From: Chryseobacterium elymi
GTDB lineage: Bacteria > Bacteroidota > Bacteroidia > Flavobacteriales > Weeksellaceae
DNA length: 64,000 bases
Direction of reading: 5' to 3'
Assembly: GCF_003385495.1 (NCBI RefSeq)
Contig: NZ_QNUH01000007.1
Span: forward strand, 62,001-126,000
Shown piece by piece: positions 42,545-52,066 of the stretch (position 1 is its first letter; each line of letters starts with the position of its first letter). The notes below the pieces were generated by a model that saw only the letters and a list, made by a program, of their open reading frames with translations, made no database searches and was not told the origin of the DNA. The position numbers and the translations under genes were made by a program.

Positions 42545-43387
42545 ATGAAAAACTGGATCCCGATACTTCTCCTGTTGCTTACCTTATCATCCTGTAAAAC
42601 AAGAAATGCAGCTAAAAACAATGGCAGCAATCAGGATAGTACCGCCATAGCAGAAGACTATAGAAATCCTAAAGATGTCAATGAACCGGTGAAAGACAAA
42701 CTTACCTTCTACGAGCATGTGCTTCTTCCACCGAAATTTGATCAGATCAAAATCAACAGTAAAGTAAATGTGGAAACCGGAAACTTTATCCCAACCCTTG
42801 ACGCTGTCATTTATATTGAGAATGATAAAAAAGTATGGATGAATCTTCAGGCGTTTTTATTTACTGTAGCAAGAGGTATTGCTACCCCTGAAGGAATCAA
42901 AGGGCAGGACAAAACCAGCAAGACTTACATTGATTCAGATTTTGAATATTTAAATAACTTGTTGAATGTAAATTTCATCGATTACAAATCGCTGGAAAAA
43001 ATACTTATGGGGAGAACCTTTGTGAAAATCAGTGATTCCCAGTTTACCCTCACCAAAAATATGCAGGGCTTTAAGATGGTTTCCAATACCAGTCAGAAAA
43101 TTACCACTGACCAAAAAACCAGAGAGTACAAAATTGAGCTTCAGTATGATACCAATTATGATCTTCTGAATGTGAAATTAAAGGATGTTTTATCTCCTGA
43201 TGAACTGGAAATCTCATATAGCAACTGGGATGAATACAATGAAATCCGCCTCCCAAAAAATGTTAAAATAATTATAAAAGGTTCAAAATCTAGCCAAATT
43301 TTACTGGAAAACACGAAATTTGACTTTTCGAGGATGGAAACAGCTTATTCTGTACCATCCAGTTATAAGAAAATTGAGATTAAATGA
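42545..43387 (+). CDS. DUF4292 lipoprotein
   Basis: The 280-residue protein starts MKNWIPILLLLLTLSSCKTR with lipobox cysteine 17. The domain following is DUF4292, found in Bacteroidota outer-membrane lipoproteins with an LolA/LolB-like shape; function is not established. I chose the ATG at 42545 because the frame start at 42485 lies before a poor leader. It overlaps the next gene by 4 bp (ATGA), so the two are coupled. Confidence 0.87.
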   Translation: MKNWIPILLLLLTLSSCKTRNAAKNNGSNQDSTAIAEDYRNPKDVNEPVKDKLTFYEHVLLPPKFDQIKINSKVNVETGNFIPTLDAVIYIENDKKVWMNLQAFLFTVARGIATPEGIKGQDKTSKTYIDSDFEYLNNLLNVNFIDYKSLEKILMGRTFVKISDSQFTLTKNMQGFKMVSNTSQKITTDQKTREYKIELQYDTNYDLLNVKLKDVLSPDELEISYSNWDEYNEIRLPKNVKIIIKGSKSSQILLENTKFDFSRMETAYSVPSSYKKIEIK

Positions 43388-44946
43388 TTAAAAAATTTAG
43401 CTTTTTAATAGGTATTCTACTGTTCGGCCTTCATTATGGACAGCAGAACAAGGAACAGCTTCAGAAACAGAATGCCGATCTTAAAAAACAAATTGTACAG
43501 ATAAATACAGACCTGGCGAAAACCAGAACTGAATCCAAGCTTTCAGTAGCCTATCTTAATAATGTCAATAAAAAATTAACTTTAAGAGAAAAGGTATATA
43601 CCAATACTCAGAAGGAAAAAAGGCTTATTGAAGATGAGATCTATCTGCGCCAACTGGAAATAAACCGTCAAAACAAAGAACTGGCAGTTCTCAGAAAAAA
43701 TTATGCTGAAGTTCTTGTCAATGCATACAAAAACAAAGGGGTACAGAATAAAGTAACCTTCATTCTTTCGTCCAAAAATTTGGGGGAAGCCATCAGAAGA
43801 GTTCAGTACCTGAAACAGTACGCTGACTATCAGGATAAAAAAGCCACAGAGATAAGCAACGCTGCGGCCCAGATCAAAAAATCAATCGCACAGAAACAGA
43901 ACTCTGCAAGAGAGAAAGAAAATCTTCTGGCCAACCAGCAGAAAGATCTGGCAACCATTAATGCAGAAAGAGCACAGAAAGAACAGTTGCTGGCAGATTT
44001 CAAGAAAAACGAAGCTAAGCTTACCGTAGAACTTAAGCAGAAGCAGGTACAGTCTAAAGCCTTAGAAGGACAGATCAGAGCCATCATTGCAGAAGAAATC
44101 AGAATAGCAAAAGCGGAAGAAGAAGCCAGAAAAAAAGCGGAAGCAGAAAAAATCCGTATGGCTAAATTGATTGCAGAAAGAGAAAAAGCCAGAATTGAAG
44201 CTGAAGCAAAAGCCAGAGCAGAAGCACTGGAAAGAGAAAGAAAACTGGCAGAAATTGAAGCCAAAAAAGCCGCAGATCTAGCCGCTAAAAGAGCTGAAGA
44301 AGAGAAAAAACGTAATGAAGAGGCTGCAAGAGCAGAAGCCAGTGCAAAAGATGAAGCCAGAAGAGTGGCCGCTAAGAAAGCATCTGATGAAGCTAACGCA
44401 AGAGCAAAAGAAGCCACAGATAAACTTGTTGCCGCAAGAGCTGCAGAAGCCGCACTGAACAAGAAAAAAGAAGAAGAGAAAAAGGCCGCTGAAACTAAAG
44501 CAATGACCAGCTATGGAGTGACTACAACTCCGGGAAGCAGTTTTGCAGACAGCAGAGGAAGACTTGGATATCCTGCAGACAGAGCGGGACAGGTTACCCA
44601 CCGATTCGGAAGACAGCCACACCCGGTTTTCAAAAATATTGTTGAGGAAAATACAGGGATTAAAATATCAGTTCCATCCGGCACCCGTGCAAAATCTGTA
44701 TATCCGGGATCAGTCTCTTCAGTATTGGCAAATAGTGACGGAACCAAAACTGTAATGGTAAAACACGGAAACTATTTTACAATCTACTCCAACTTGGGAA
44801 GCGTAAGTGTATCCAAAGGACAGCAGGTTTCTTCCGGCACTCCTGTAGGTACGGTAGCTCAGGATTTCGACGGTTCTTATACCCTTGACTTTCAGGTATG
44901 GAACGGAAATACGCCAGTTGATCCATTAGGTTGGATTTCATATTAA
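43384..44946 (+). CDS. EnvC-like murein hydrolase activator with degenerate LytM domain
   Basis: The 520-residue protein has a signal peptide, a long coiled coil (about residues 20-380, very rich in Ala, Glu and Lys) and a C-terminal LytM/M23 domain. The active site of that domain is lost: GIKI stands where the metal Asp of GxDI is expected, YSNL where YxHL has His, and LDFQVW where LHFEI has His. This matches EnvC/NlpD-type proteins that activate amidases instead of cutting peptidoglycan. It works at cell separation in the periplasm. Confidence 0.9.
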   Translation: MIKKFSFLIGILLFGLHYGQQNKEQLQKQNADLKKQIVQINTDLAKTRTESKLSVAYLNNVNKKLTLREKVYTNTQKEKRLIEDEIYLRQLEINRQNKELAVLRKNYAEVLVNAYKNKGVQNKVTFILSSKNLGEAIRRVQYLKQYADYQDKKATEISNAAAQIKKSIAQKQNSAREKENLLANQQKDLATINAERAQKEQLLADFKKNEAKLTVELKQKQVQSKALEGQIRAIIAEEIRIAKAEEEARKKAEAEKIRMAKLIAEREKARIEAEAKARAEALERERKLAEIEAKKAADLAAKRAEEEKKRNEEAARAEASAKDEARRVAAKKASDEANARAKEATDKLVAARAAEAALNKKKEEEKKAAETKAMTSYGVTTTPGSSFADSRGRLGYPADRAGQVTHRFGRQPHPVFKNIVEENTGIKISVPSGTRAKSVYPGSVSSVLANSDGTKTVMVKHGNYFTIYSNLGSVSVSKGQQVSSGTPVGTVAQDFDGSYTLDFQVWNGNTPVDPLGWISY

Positions 44947-44977
44947 AAAAAGCGTAACTTTGCAAAAATCTTAAGAG

Positions 44978-45190
44978 ATGAACACACTAACAATACTTGC
45001 CTTATCTTGGCAGCACATCCTTATCGTAGCTATACTTTTGGTATTGCTGTTTGGAGGAAAGAAAATTCCGGAATTAATGAGAGGAGTTGGTTCAGGAATC
45101 AAAGAATTTAAAGATGCGGTGAAGGAAGAAGACAAACCAGGTTCTGAAAACAAAACCTCTTCTACCAACAATAATACTCCCAGCAACTAA
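44978..45190 (+). CDS. tatA: TatA/E-type twin-arginine translocase subunit
   Basis: This 70-residue protein has one N-terminal membrane helix (HILIVAILLVLLFGGKKIPE), the FGGKKIPEL hinge and an amphipathic helix ending near FKDAV, followed by a Ser/Asn/Thr-rich tail. This is the TatA fold that forms the pore for folded proteins. The gene lies 31 bp downstream of the EnvC-like gene; no tatC is in the window. Confidence 0.93.
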   Translation: MNTLTILALSWQHILIVAILLVLLFGGKKIPELMRGVGSGIKEFKDAVKEEDKPGSENKTSSTNNNTPSN

Positions 45191-45205
45191 AATTCTTCAG
45201 CAATA

Positions 45206-45820
45206 ATGAATTTTACTGAGACTGCATGGAAAGTCTTCAATCAATCTATTGAAGATTATCACGTGTCCGATGACGTTAACACTCTAATTAATAACCCTTT
45301 CGAAAAAGACAGTTTGGAACGGATTTTGTATGCAAAGAACTGGATTGATACCGTTCAATGGCATTTGGAAGATATTATTAGAGATGAAAATATTGATCCT
45401 GCTGAAGCTCTTCAACTGAAGAGAACAATAGATGCATCCAACCAGAAAAGAACAGATCTGGTAGAATTTATCGACAGCTGGTTCCTTACAAAGTTTGAAA
45501 ATATAACTCCCAAACCTGATGCAAAAATCAATACAGAAACACCCGCTTGGGCTGTAGACAGATTATCAATTCTTGCATTAAAGGTTTATCATATGTCATT
45601 AGAGGCCAATAGGGAATCCGCTTCTGAAGAGCACCGTGCCAACTGCCAGGCTAAACTGGATGTACTGCTTACTCAGAAAGAAGACCTGTCAACTTCTATT
45701 AATCAGTTGCTTACTGATATTGAATGCGGTAATGTTAAGATGAAAGTATACAAACAAATGAAAATGTATAACGATGATAGTCTTAACCCGATCCTTTATC
45801 AAAAGGGGCAACAGAAATGA
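45206..45820 (+). CDS. DUF4254 protein
   Basis: The 204-residue, helical, cytoplasmic protein begins MNFTETAWKVFNQSIEDYH and contains NNPFEKDSLERILYAKNWID and QWHLEDIIRDENIDPAEAL, which are hallmarks of DUF4254. The function is unknown; in Bacteroidota it is often found with lipopolysaccharide or envelope genes, as here. It overlaps the next lipoprotein gene by 4 bp. Confidence 0.88.
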   Translation: MNFTETAWKVFNQSIEDYHVSDDVNTLINNPFEKDSLERILYAKNWIDTVQWHLEDIIRDENIDPAEALQLKRTIDASNQKRTDLVEFIDSWFLTKFENITPKPDAKINTETPAWAVDRLSILALKVYHMSLEANRESASEEHRANCQAKLDVLLTQKEDLSTSINQLLTDIECGNVKMKVYKQMKMYNDDSLNPILYQKGQQK

Positions 45821-46275
45821 GAAAACTATTTTTTTTTGGAGTACTACTATTAATCATAACTTCCTGCGCAACGGAAAAGCTTAATCTTTCCCCGTTGTCA
45901 AATAATTTTTATAGCGAAACTAAGGGTTCTGATTCCGACAGAGGGGCAAAAAAAGGCTTTGATATCAATATCAAAGAAAATGTAAACGCTTCTGAAATTT
46001 CAAATCTGATTTCTACTTTTCCAAAGTTTAAGAATAACAGTTTGAATGATGAAATAACAAGCTTGAAATACAGCCTTCAGAATTATTTATATGCCATTGA
46101 TGCCAACAATTCGCCGGGAAAGAGCAGAGCCATTAAAAGCTTTGAAAAATCATACAAGAAAATTCAGAAACTCAGACAGCAGCTTGACAAAGATGACGAT
46201 GAAGTTCTTAACAGATATCTAGTCCGTCTAAAAACCAATATTTCTGTAATCGAAGATTCTTTAAAAGGAAATTAA
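45817..46275 (+). CDS. Small lipoprotein of unknown function
   Basis: The 152-residue protein has the lipoprotein signal MRKLFFFGVLLLIITSCATE with cysteine 17. The rest is Lys/Asn/Ser-rich and probably helical, with no family I recognise. Overlap with the DUF4254 gene (ATGA) and 17 bp to ribA place it in the middle of an operon. Confidence 0.75.
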   Translation: MRKLFFFGVLLLIITSCATEKLNLSPLSNNFYSETKGSDSDRGAKKGFDINIKENVNASEISNLISTFPKFKNNSLNDEITSLKYSLQNYLYAIDANNSPGKSRAIKSFEKSYKKIQKLRQQLDKDDDEVLNRYLVRLKTNISVIEDSLKGN

Positions 46276-46292
46276 AAAACGAACCATTATTA

Positions 46293-46889
46293 ATGATTAA
46301 AATTCAGGCAGAAGCTAATGTTCCTACGGAGCACGGCTCTTTCCGAATGATCGCTTTCTCTGAAAACGAAAACGACTGGATGCCGCATATGGCCATCGTA
46401 GCAGAAAATACAGATTTTTCAAAACCGGTGAACGTACGTTTCCATTCCGAATGCATTACCGGAGAAGTTTTCCATTCAAAAAAATGTGAATGCGGGCAGC
46501 AACTGGATGCCGCAATGAAATATACCCATGACCACGGAGGGATTATTGTTTATCTCCGTCAGGAAGGAAGAAATATCGGGATCATCAATAAGCTGAAAGC
46601 CTATTCGCTTCAGGAAAAAGGTTTTGATACCGTACAGGCCAATTTAGAGCTTGGACTTCCCGCAGATGACAGAAACTTTGGAGTTGCTATCGAAATTCTT
46701 AACCTTTTAGAGGTAAAAGATATCAATCTTCTGACCAATAACCCTGAAAAGGTAAAATATGTGCTAAACAGCAATATTAACCTCAACTCCAGGGTTCCTT
46801 TACAGATTCCGGCCAATGAGACGAGTAAAGGCTATTTAAAGACAAAAAAAGACTTCTTTGGACATCTTCTGGATGACAATGATAACTAA
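46293..46889 (+). CDS. ribA: GTP cyclohydrolase II
   Basis: This 198-residue enzyme opens GTP in the first step of riboflavin synthesis. The zinc site C-x10-C-x-C is in CITGEVFHSKKCECGQQ, and RQEGRNIG carries the catalytic Arg. It is a stand-alone RibA; many Bacteroidota also have a RibBA fusion. It is the last gene of the operon and is followed by a strong terminator. Confidence 0.95.
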   Translation: MIKIQAEANVPTEHGSFRMIAFSENENDWMPHMAIVAENTDFSKPVNVRFHSECITGEVFHSKKCECGQQLDAAMKYTHDHGGIIVYLRQEGRNIGIINKLKAYSLQEKGFDTVQANLELGLPADDRNFGVAIEILNLLEVKDINLLTNNPEKVKYVLNSNINLNSRVPLQIPANETSKGYLKTKKDFFGHLLDDNDN

Positions 46890-46891
46890 AT

Positions 46892-46924
46892 AAAAAGCTT
46901 CAGATAATTCTGGAGCTTTTTTCA
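46892..46924 (+). terminator. ribA terminator
   Basis: A 13-bp stem (46892-46904 with 46909-46921, one wobble pair) has a 4-nt loop and ends in T. Confidence 0.87.
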
Positions 46925-46992
46925 TAACTAGTCACAAATTCCTTTGGTTAAGAAAATTAATAATACGACTGATAGATGAAGAGTAATGCGAG

Positions 46993-47025
46993 ATCCTTGT
47001 CAAGGTTTAAAACCTTGACAAGGAT
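46993..47025. repeat. 33-bp perfect palindrome in the ribA-downstream gap
   Basis: Two 16-bp arms (46993-47008 and 47010-47025) meet at a single central A; the core is GTCAAGGTTT and its complement. The surrounding gap (46922-47163) holds no gene; it also has two loosely matching stretches with GAACTCG (near 47034 and 47141). Confidence 0.7.
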
Positions 47026-47163
47026 ACTTTCCCGAACTCGAGGTAGTTTAAATAATACAACTATTCTATATTATGTTTTCTCTTCAACAATTTCATACTT
47101 CAGGCTTACTTCTTAACAACATTAAAAAAATCACTTTACCCTGAACTCGGGTTAAAATACAAC

Positions 47164-47193
47164 AAAAGCTCCGGAATTTCTCCCGGAGCTTTT
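47164..47193 (-). terminator. Terminator of the 47225-47767 gene
   Basis: AAAAGCTCCGG (47164-47174) pairs with CCGGAGCTTTT (47183-47193). Confidence 0.8.
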
Positions 47194-47224
47194 TAATAAT
47201 TATAAAAAACTGAAAAGATATTTC

Positions 47225-47767
47225 TTATTTAGTGACTTTAGTCTGAATTTTAGACTCGTCAATATTGTAATATTTAATCACGCTGTTGTAATCTTCATAG
47301 TTAACTGCTGCTTTTGCACTTTTCCCTGTTTTTGCAGGAACCACTACTACTCTGAAGTTTTTACCTTGGTAATAACTAGGATTAGCTGTTAAGCTAAAAG
47401 CAGTTGTAGAGTTTATGTTAATCGTAATTCCAAATTTGCTGAAATCAAATAAGTAATCCACAGCATCGTTAGCTAAATTTCCTACATGATAAGTGTACGG
47501 AAGCAGCTTCCAAACCGGTGCGCCGCCATCAGTACCATTTTGCATATAAATAAGCACTACATCAGATTCTACTAGCGGACTGTTGAAATCATCACTAAAT
47601 CTGTAAAGGTTATCATTTACTCTGGTAAAGCTAGGGCTAATATCATAAGCTGTTGAATAGGTATCGTAGTCCACTGGATTCTGTACAACAACATCATCAT
47701 CATTGTCACAGCTATAAGCAGTAAAACCTACAGCACCCAGAAATAAAAAGAGAAGTATTTTTTTCAT
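47225..47767 (-). CDS. Lipoprotein of unknown function
   Basis: The 180-residue protein begins MKKILLFLFLGAVGFTAYSC with lipobox Cys20 followed by DNDDD, an acidic stretch typical of surface-exposed lipoproteins in Flavobacteriia. The mature part is rich in Tyr, Asn and Asp and probably beta-stranded; no family recognised. It is transcribed away from the nagZ promoter (divergent), with 115 bp between the starts. Confidence 0.75.
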   Translation of the reverse strand: MKKILLFLFLGAVGFTAYSCDNDDDVVVQNPVDYDTYSTAYDISPSFTRVNDNLYRFSDDFNSPLVESDVVLIYMQNGTDGGAPVWKLLPYTYHVGNLANDAVDYLFDFSKFGITININSTTAFSLTANPSYYQGKNFRVVVVPAKTGKSAKAAVNYEDYNSVIKYYNIDESKIQTKVTK

Positions 47768-47832
47768 TTTTAGAAAAGTTTAGTTATTATTTATAAAGCG
47801 TATTCAAATCATATACCAAAAATTGCAAAAAC

Positions 47833-47865
47833 TTTGTTTTCATCATTTTTTTAATTGTATTTTTG
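47833..47865 (+). promoter_or_regulatory. Promoter of the GH3 gene
   Basis: TTTG (47833-47836), 21 nt and TATTTTTG (47858-47865) match the Bacteroidota consensus exactly, 17 bp before the ATG at 47883. This also excludes the in-frame ATG at 47823 as the start. Confidence 0.7.
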
Positions 47866-47882
47866 TTCTTATTCAAAAGATC

Positions 47883-49616
47883 ATGAAGAAATTGTTATAT
47901 ACTTCCCTCTTTATTTTTTCATTAATAAGCTTTACAGCCAAAGCTCAGTATCAGCCCAAAAACATTTCCGAAGAAGACCTGAAAAAGGCTCATCACTGGG
48001 TGAACAAAACCTACAGGTCACTTTCTCAGGATGAAAAGTTGGGGCAGCTGTTTATTGTAGCACTTTACACAAATAAAGGGGAAGACTATATTAATCAGAT
48101 CAGAAATATTGTGATTAATGATAAGATCGGAGGATTAATCTTAATGCAGGACGATGCCGCCAGAGAAATCAACCTGGTCAACGAATTTCAGCAGAAATCA
48201 AAAATTCCGATGATGATCGGGATGGATGCAGAATGGGGTTTGTTCCAAAGAATTGCCACAGCTCATAAATTTCCATGGGCCATGACCCTTGGAGCGATCC
48301 AGGATAAGAACCTTATTTACCAGATGGCCGCCAAAATCGCGGAAGATTGCCATAGAATGGGGATCAACTGGGATTTTGCACCGGTTGTGGATGTAAATAC
48401 CAATCCGGATAATCCTATTATCGGAAACAGGAGCTTCGGTTCAGAAGTTGATAATGTGATCAGTTCTGCTTTGTCTTATTCCAACGGTCTTCAGGATCAT
48501 ACGATTCTTGCCGCCATCAAGCATTTTCCTGGACACGGTGATACCAGTACAGATTCTCATTTGGACCTGCCGGTGGTTTCACATAGTTTAGAAAGATTGA
48601 ATACCGTTGAATTGGCACCTTTTAAAGCTTTAATGGATAAAGGGATCGGCGGTGTGATGGTAGCCCACTTATATGTCCCGAGCCTTGAATCCGGCAAAGG
48701 AATTCCTGCTTCGGTTTCTAAAAATATTATTACAGGCGTTTTAAAAGAAAAACTGGGTTACAAGGGGTTAATCATTACTGATGCACTGAATATGGGTGCT
48801 GTAGCCAATAAATATAAGCCGGGCCAACTGGATGCCCTTGCTTTTAAGGCCGGAAATGATATTATGCTTTTCTCCCAGGGAGTTTCGGCAGGGAAAAAAT
48901 TAATTCAGAAAGCGATTGAAAATGGTGAAATTCCACAATCAAGAGTGGAAGAAAGCGTAAAGAAAATTTTACTTACAAAATATTTTTTGGGGCTTAATCA
49001 ATACACTCCGAAAAATCCCGTAAATATCAACAACGACCTGAACAATGATTCTCATAAAATATTGGTACAGAATCTTTATGCTAATGCACTGACTTTATTA
49101 AAAGATGATCAAAAACTGCTTCCTGTTACTGGAAAACAGATTTATTATGTTCCGCTGGAAGAAGCACCTTATCAGACTTTCGCCAATCAGCTGGGACAAA
49201 ATATTATGATCAAAAAAGCAAATGAGATTAATACAATTCCTGCAGGTTCTACCGTAATCGTAGGATTCCACAAAGATAATTCAACAGCCTATAAGCCTTA
49301 TAAGATTTCGGCAGAATCTAAGAAAGTTCTCGCTGATCTTACTAAAAACCAAAACGTTATTTTAAATGTTTTCGGAAGTGCTTATGCTTTAAAAGACATT
49401 GATATTACAAAAGTATCTACTGTCCTTGTCGCTTATGAAAATAATGATGATTCTATGACGGCAGCAGCCAATGCTCTGAACGGAAAAACAAAGATATGGG
49501 GCAGACTGCCCGTTCTGGTCAATGATCAGCTGAAAGCAGGTATGGGAATCGACAGTATTCCGGCTTCTGCTTCAAATATGAATACAACAGTTTTTACAAC
49601 ACCAAAACAACAATAA
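47883..49616 (+). CDS. nagZ: GH3 beta-N-acetylhexosaminidase (NagZ-like), exported
   Basis: The 577-residue protein has a signal peptide (MKKLLYTSLFIFSLISFTAK) and a GH3 N-terminal barrel with KHFPGHGDTSTDSHLDLPVV, the motif that carries the His/Asp catalytic pair of NagZ-type enzymes; the nucleophile Asp is in IITDALNMGAV. It would remove N-acetylglucosamine from muropeptides during wall recycling. A second domain of about 200 residues follows. E. coli NagZ is cytoplasmic and much shorter, so the location differs. It is followed by bshA 4 bp later. Confidence 0.9.
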   Translation: MKKLLYTSLFIFSLISFTAKAQYQPKNISEEDLKKAHHWVNKTYRSLSQDEKLGQLFIVALYTNKGEDYINQIRNIVINDKIGGLILMQDDAAREINLVNEFQQKSKIPMMIGMDAEWGLFQRIATAHKFPWAMTLGAIQDKNLIYQMAAKIAEDCHRMGINWDFAPVVDVNTNPDNPIIGNRSFGSEVDNVISSALSYSNGLQDHTILAAIKHFPGHGDTSTDSHLDLPVVSHSLERLNTVELAPFKALMDKGIGGVMVAHLYVPSLESGKGIPASVSKNIITGVLKEKLGYKGLIITDALNMGAVANKYKPGQLDALAFKAGNDIMLFSQGVSAGKKLIQKAIENGEIPQSRVEESVKKILLTKYFLGLNQYTPKNPVNINNDLNNDSHKILVQNLYANALTLLKDDQKLLPVTGKQIYYVPLEEAPYQTFANQLGQNIMIKKANEINTIPAGSTVIVGFHKDNSTAYKPYKISAESKKVLADLTKNQNVILNVFGSAYALKDIDITKVSTVLVAYENNDDSMTAAANALNGKTKIWGRLPVLVNDQLKAGMGIDSIPASASNMNTTVFTTPKQQ

Positions 49617-49620
49617 TCTA

Positions 49621-50769
49621 ATGAAAATAGGCATACTTTGCTATCCAACATACGGCGGAAGCGGAATCGTAGCAACAGAACTGGGAATGTCCCTGGCCAA
49701 TAAGGGCTATGAAGTCCATTTTATAAGTTCAGCGCTCCCCGCAAGACTAGACATTACCAACCCGAATATTTTTTTTCACAGGGTGAATGTACAGACCTAT
49801 CCGCTTTTCCAGTATCAGCCTTATGATATTGCATTAAGCTCGATGATTTATCGTGTAGTGAATCTTTATAAGCTTGATCTGCTACACGCTCATTATGCCA
49901 TACCCTATGCCTACGCTGCATTTACAGCCAAACAAATGCTGAAAGAGGATAATAATGACATTCCGTTGGTGACTACGCTGCACGGAACAGACATTACTCT
50001 TGTAGGACAGCATCCGAGCTATAAACATGCTGTAGAATTTTCGATCAACCAGTCGGACGCCATTACTTCGGTTTCCGAAAGTCTGAAAAAAGATACCCTG
50101 CAGTTTTTCAATATCAAAAAAGAAATACAGGTGATTACCAATTTTATTGATAATTCTGAATTTGATGACTGTACGGAATGCCAGAGAACACAGTTTGCCA
50201 ATCCTGACGAAAAAATTCTGATCCATGTTTCCAACCTTCGTCCTGTAAAGCGTGTAGAGGAAGTATTGCAGATATTCAAGAGCGTTGAAAAAAAGGTAAA
50301 ATCAAAACTGATCATCATCGGTGAAGGACCGGATATGGAAAAAGTGAATCAGTTTTTAGAAGAAAATCCTGAGCTTATTTCAAAAATCCGTCTTTTAGGA
50401 AAAGTAAATGATCTGTATAAGATCCTGCAGCTGTCTGATGTATTTCTACTTCCATCCGAGCAGGAAAGTTTCGGTCTGGCGGCTCTTGAGGCGATGGCAG
50501 CATACACTCCGGTGATCAGCTCCAATGCGGGTGGAATTCCTGAAGTGAATATTCAGGGAGAAACAGGATTCTTAGCTGAAATTGGAAATGTAGAGGCTAT
50601 GAGCAATTACACCATCAAGCTGCTAAGCAATGATGAACTTTTAGCCAAAATGAAGAAAAATGCGAAAGATCAGGCTATAAAATTCGATTTGAAAAACATT
50701 CTTCCTATATATGAGGAAATGTATAGAACGACTATAGAAAATTTCAAAAAAGAGCCGGCGAAAGTATAA
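49621..50769 (+). CDS. bshA: BshA, N-acetylglucosaminyl L-malate synthase
   Basis: This 382-residue GT4 glycosyltransferase begins MKIGILCYPTYGGSGIVATE, the BshA N-terminus, and keeps the GT-B donor site (EQESFGLAALEAMA). It joins UDP-GlcNAc and L-malate in the first step of bacillithiol synthesis, the low-molecular-weight thiol of Bacteroidota and Firmicutes. bshB and bshC are not in the window. Only 4 bp separate it from nagZ. Confidence 0.93.
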   Translation: MKIGILCYPTYGGSGIVATELGMSLANKGYEVHFISSALPARLDITNPNIFFHRVNVQTYPLFQYQPYDIALSSMIYRVVNLYKLDLLHAHYAIPYAYAAFTAKQMLKEDNNDIPLVTTLHGTDITLVGQHPSYKHAVEFSINQSDAITSVSESLKKDTLQFFNIKKEIQVITNFIDNSEFDDCTECQRTQFANPDEKILIHVSNLRPVKRVEEVLQIFKSVEKKVKSKLIIIGEGPDMEKVNQFLEENPELISKIRLLGKVNDLYKILQLSDVFLLPSEQESFGLAALEAMAAYTPVISSNAGGIPEVNIQGETGFLAEIGNVEAMSNYTIKLLSNDELLAKMKKNAKDQAIKFDLKNILPIYEEMYRTTIENFKKEPAKV

Positions 50770-50794
50770 TATTTCTATTATATTTATCGTCACT

Positions 50795-52066
50795 ATGACG
50801 GAAAAACTGCTTCAATATCTTTGGAACTATAAGGTTTTCAAACATTTCGACTTCAAGGATATTGAAGGGCATTCCGTTGAGATCATTAGCTTTGGAAAGT
50901 GGAACACGAATGCGGGTCCGGATTTCCTCGATGCAAAAATTAAAACAAAAGATCTGGTTATTGCCGGAAATATCGAATTGCACCTTCGAGCCTCTGACTG
51001 GGTCTTCCATAACCATTCCCAAGACCCCAATTACCAAAATATTATCCTCCACGTTGTTTACCAGAATGATGCTGAGATCGATGACCTTATCTCTAAAAAC
51101 GTTCCTACACTGGAACTGAAAGACCATATTGACAAGGATATTCTCTGGAAATACGAAAAAATGATCAATGGGACTCAGTTTATTCCCTGCGAAAATATTT
51201 TTGATCCCAATAAAATTCCTCTTAGTTTTCATGAAACCAATGTTCTTAAAAAGCTGGATGAAAAGTCTCAGGAACTGGAAAAAAGCTTAGAAAAGTATAA
51301 GAACAATTTTGAAGCGGTACTTTTTCACAGCCTTGCCTACTCTTTCGGATTAAAAGTAAATGCCCATATGTTCAGACAGATTGCTGAGTCCATAGATTTC
51401 AGTGTCATCAACAAAATCCGCCAGAATGAATCACAGCTGGAAGCCTTATTATTTGGTATTTCAGGATGGCTAAATCATCCAAAAGATGAAAAAATGACAA
51501 TGTGGAAAAGGGAATTTGAATTCATCAGGAAAAAGTTTAGCATACCGGATCTCACATTACATCCGAAGTTTTTAAGGCTCCGCCCGCCCAACTTCCCTAC
51601 GATCCGTCTCTCCCAGCTGGCAAATCTTTATTACAGACATCAGAATCTGTTTTCAAAGATCATTAAAGCTGATAATATAGATAAACTTTACGAAGTTTTT
51701 GAACCGGTAAAAGCTTCGGAATATTGGGATTTTCATTTTAATTTTGGAACCATTTCAAAATTCCAGCCTAAAACATTGAGCAGAGATTTCATTCAACTGG
51801 TGATCCTAAATACTGTACTTCCCTTAAAATATACTTATCACAAATACCATAATGAAGAAATTGCGGATGAGATACTGGAGCTGTACAGAAACTTGACCGC
51901 TGAAAAAAATTCTGTAACCTCCGGATGGAGAAAGCTTGGGCTAAAGGTTAAAAATGCACTGGAAAGCCAGAGCCTTATTTTTCATCATAAAACCTCGTGT
52001 GAAGAAAAAAATTGCTTAAATTGCAGTATTGGATTTAAACTTTTAAAAGAATCTTCAAATGTTTGA
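50795..52066 (+). CDS. DUF2851 protein
   Basis: The 423-residue cytoplasmic protein has the DUF2851 opening (LLQYLWNYKVFKHFDFKDIE, SFGKWNTNAGPDFLDAKI) and GNIELHLRASDWVFHNH. This family is restricted to Bacteroidota and its function is unknown; the N-terminal part has a nuclease-like look but I see no convincing catalytic set. A C-terminal CEEKNCLNC motif could bind metal. It overlaps the next gene by 8 bp. Confidence 0.85.
   Translation: MTEKLLQYLWNYKVFKHFDFKDIEGHSVEIISFGKWNTNAGPDFLDAKIKTKDLVIAGNIELHLRASDWVFHNHSQDPNYQNIILHVVYQNDAEIDDLISKNVPTLELKDHIDKDILWKYEKMINGTQFIPCENIFDPNKIPLSFHETNVLKKLDEKSQELEKSLEKYKNNFEAVLFHSLAYSFGLKVNAHMFRQIAESIDFSVINKIRQNESQLEALLFGISGWLNHPKDEKMTMWKREFEFIRKKFSIPDLTLHPKFLRLRPPNFPTIRLSQLANLYYRHQNLFSKIIKADNIDKLYEVFEPVKASEYWDFHFNFGTISKFQPKTLSRDFIQLVILNTVLPLKYTYHKYHNEEIADEILELYRNLTAEKNSVTSGWRKLGLKVKNALESQSLIFHHKTSCEEKNCLNCSIGFKLLKESSNV

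Noticed and set aside
43830..44462. Long Ala/Ser/Leu-rich open frame on the minus strand (210 codons)
   Set aside because: It is the antisense shadow of the Ala/Glu/Lys coiled coil of the EnvC-like gene; the composition is just the reverse complement of that repeat.
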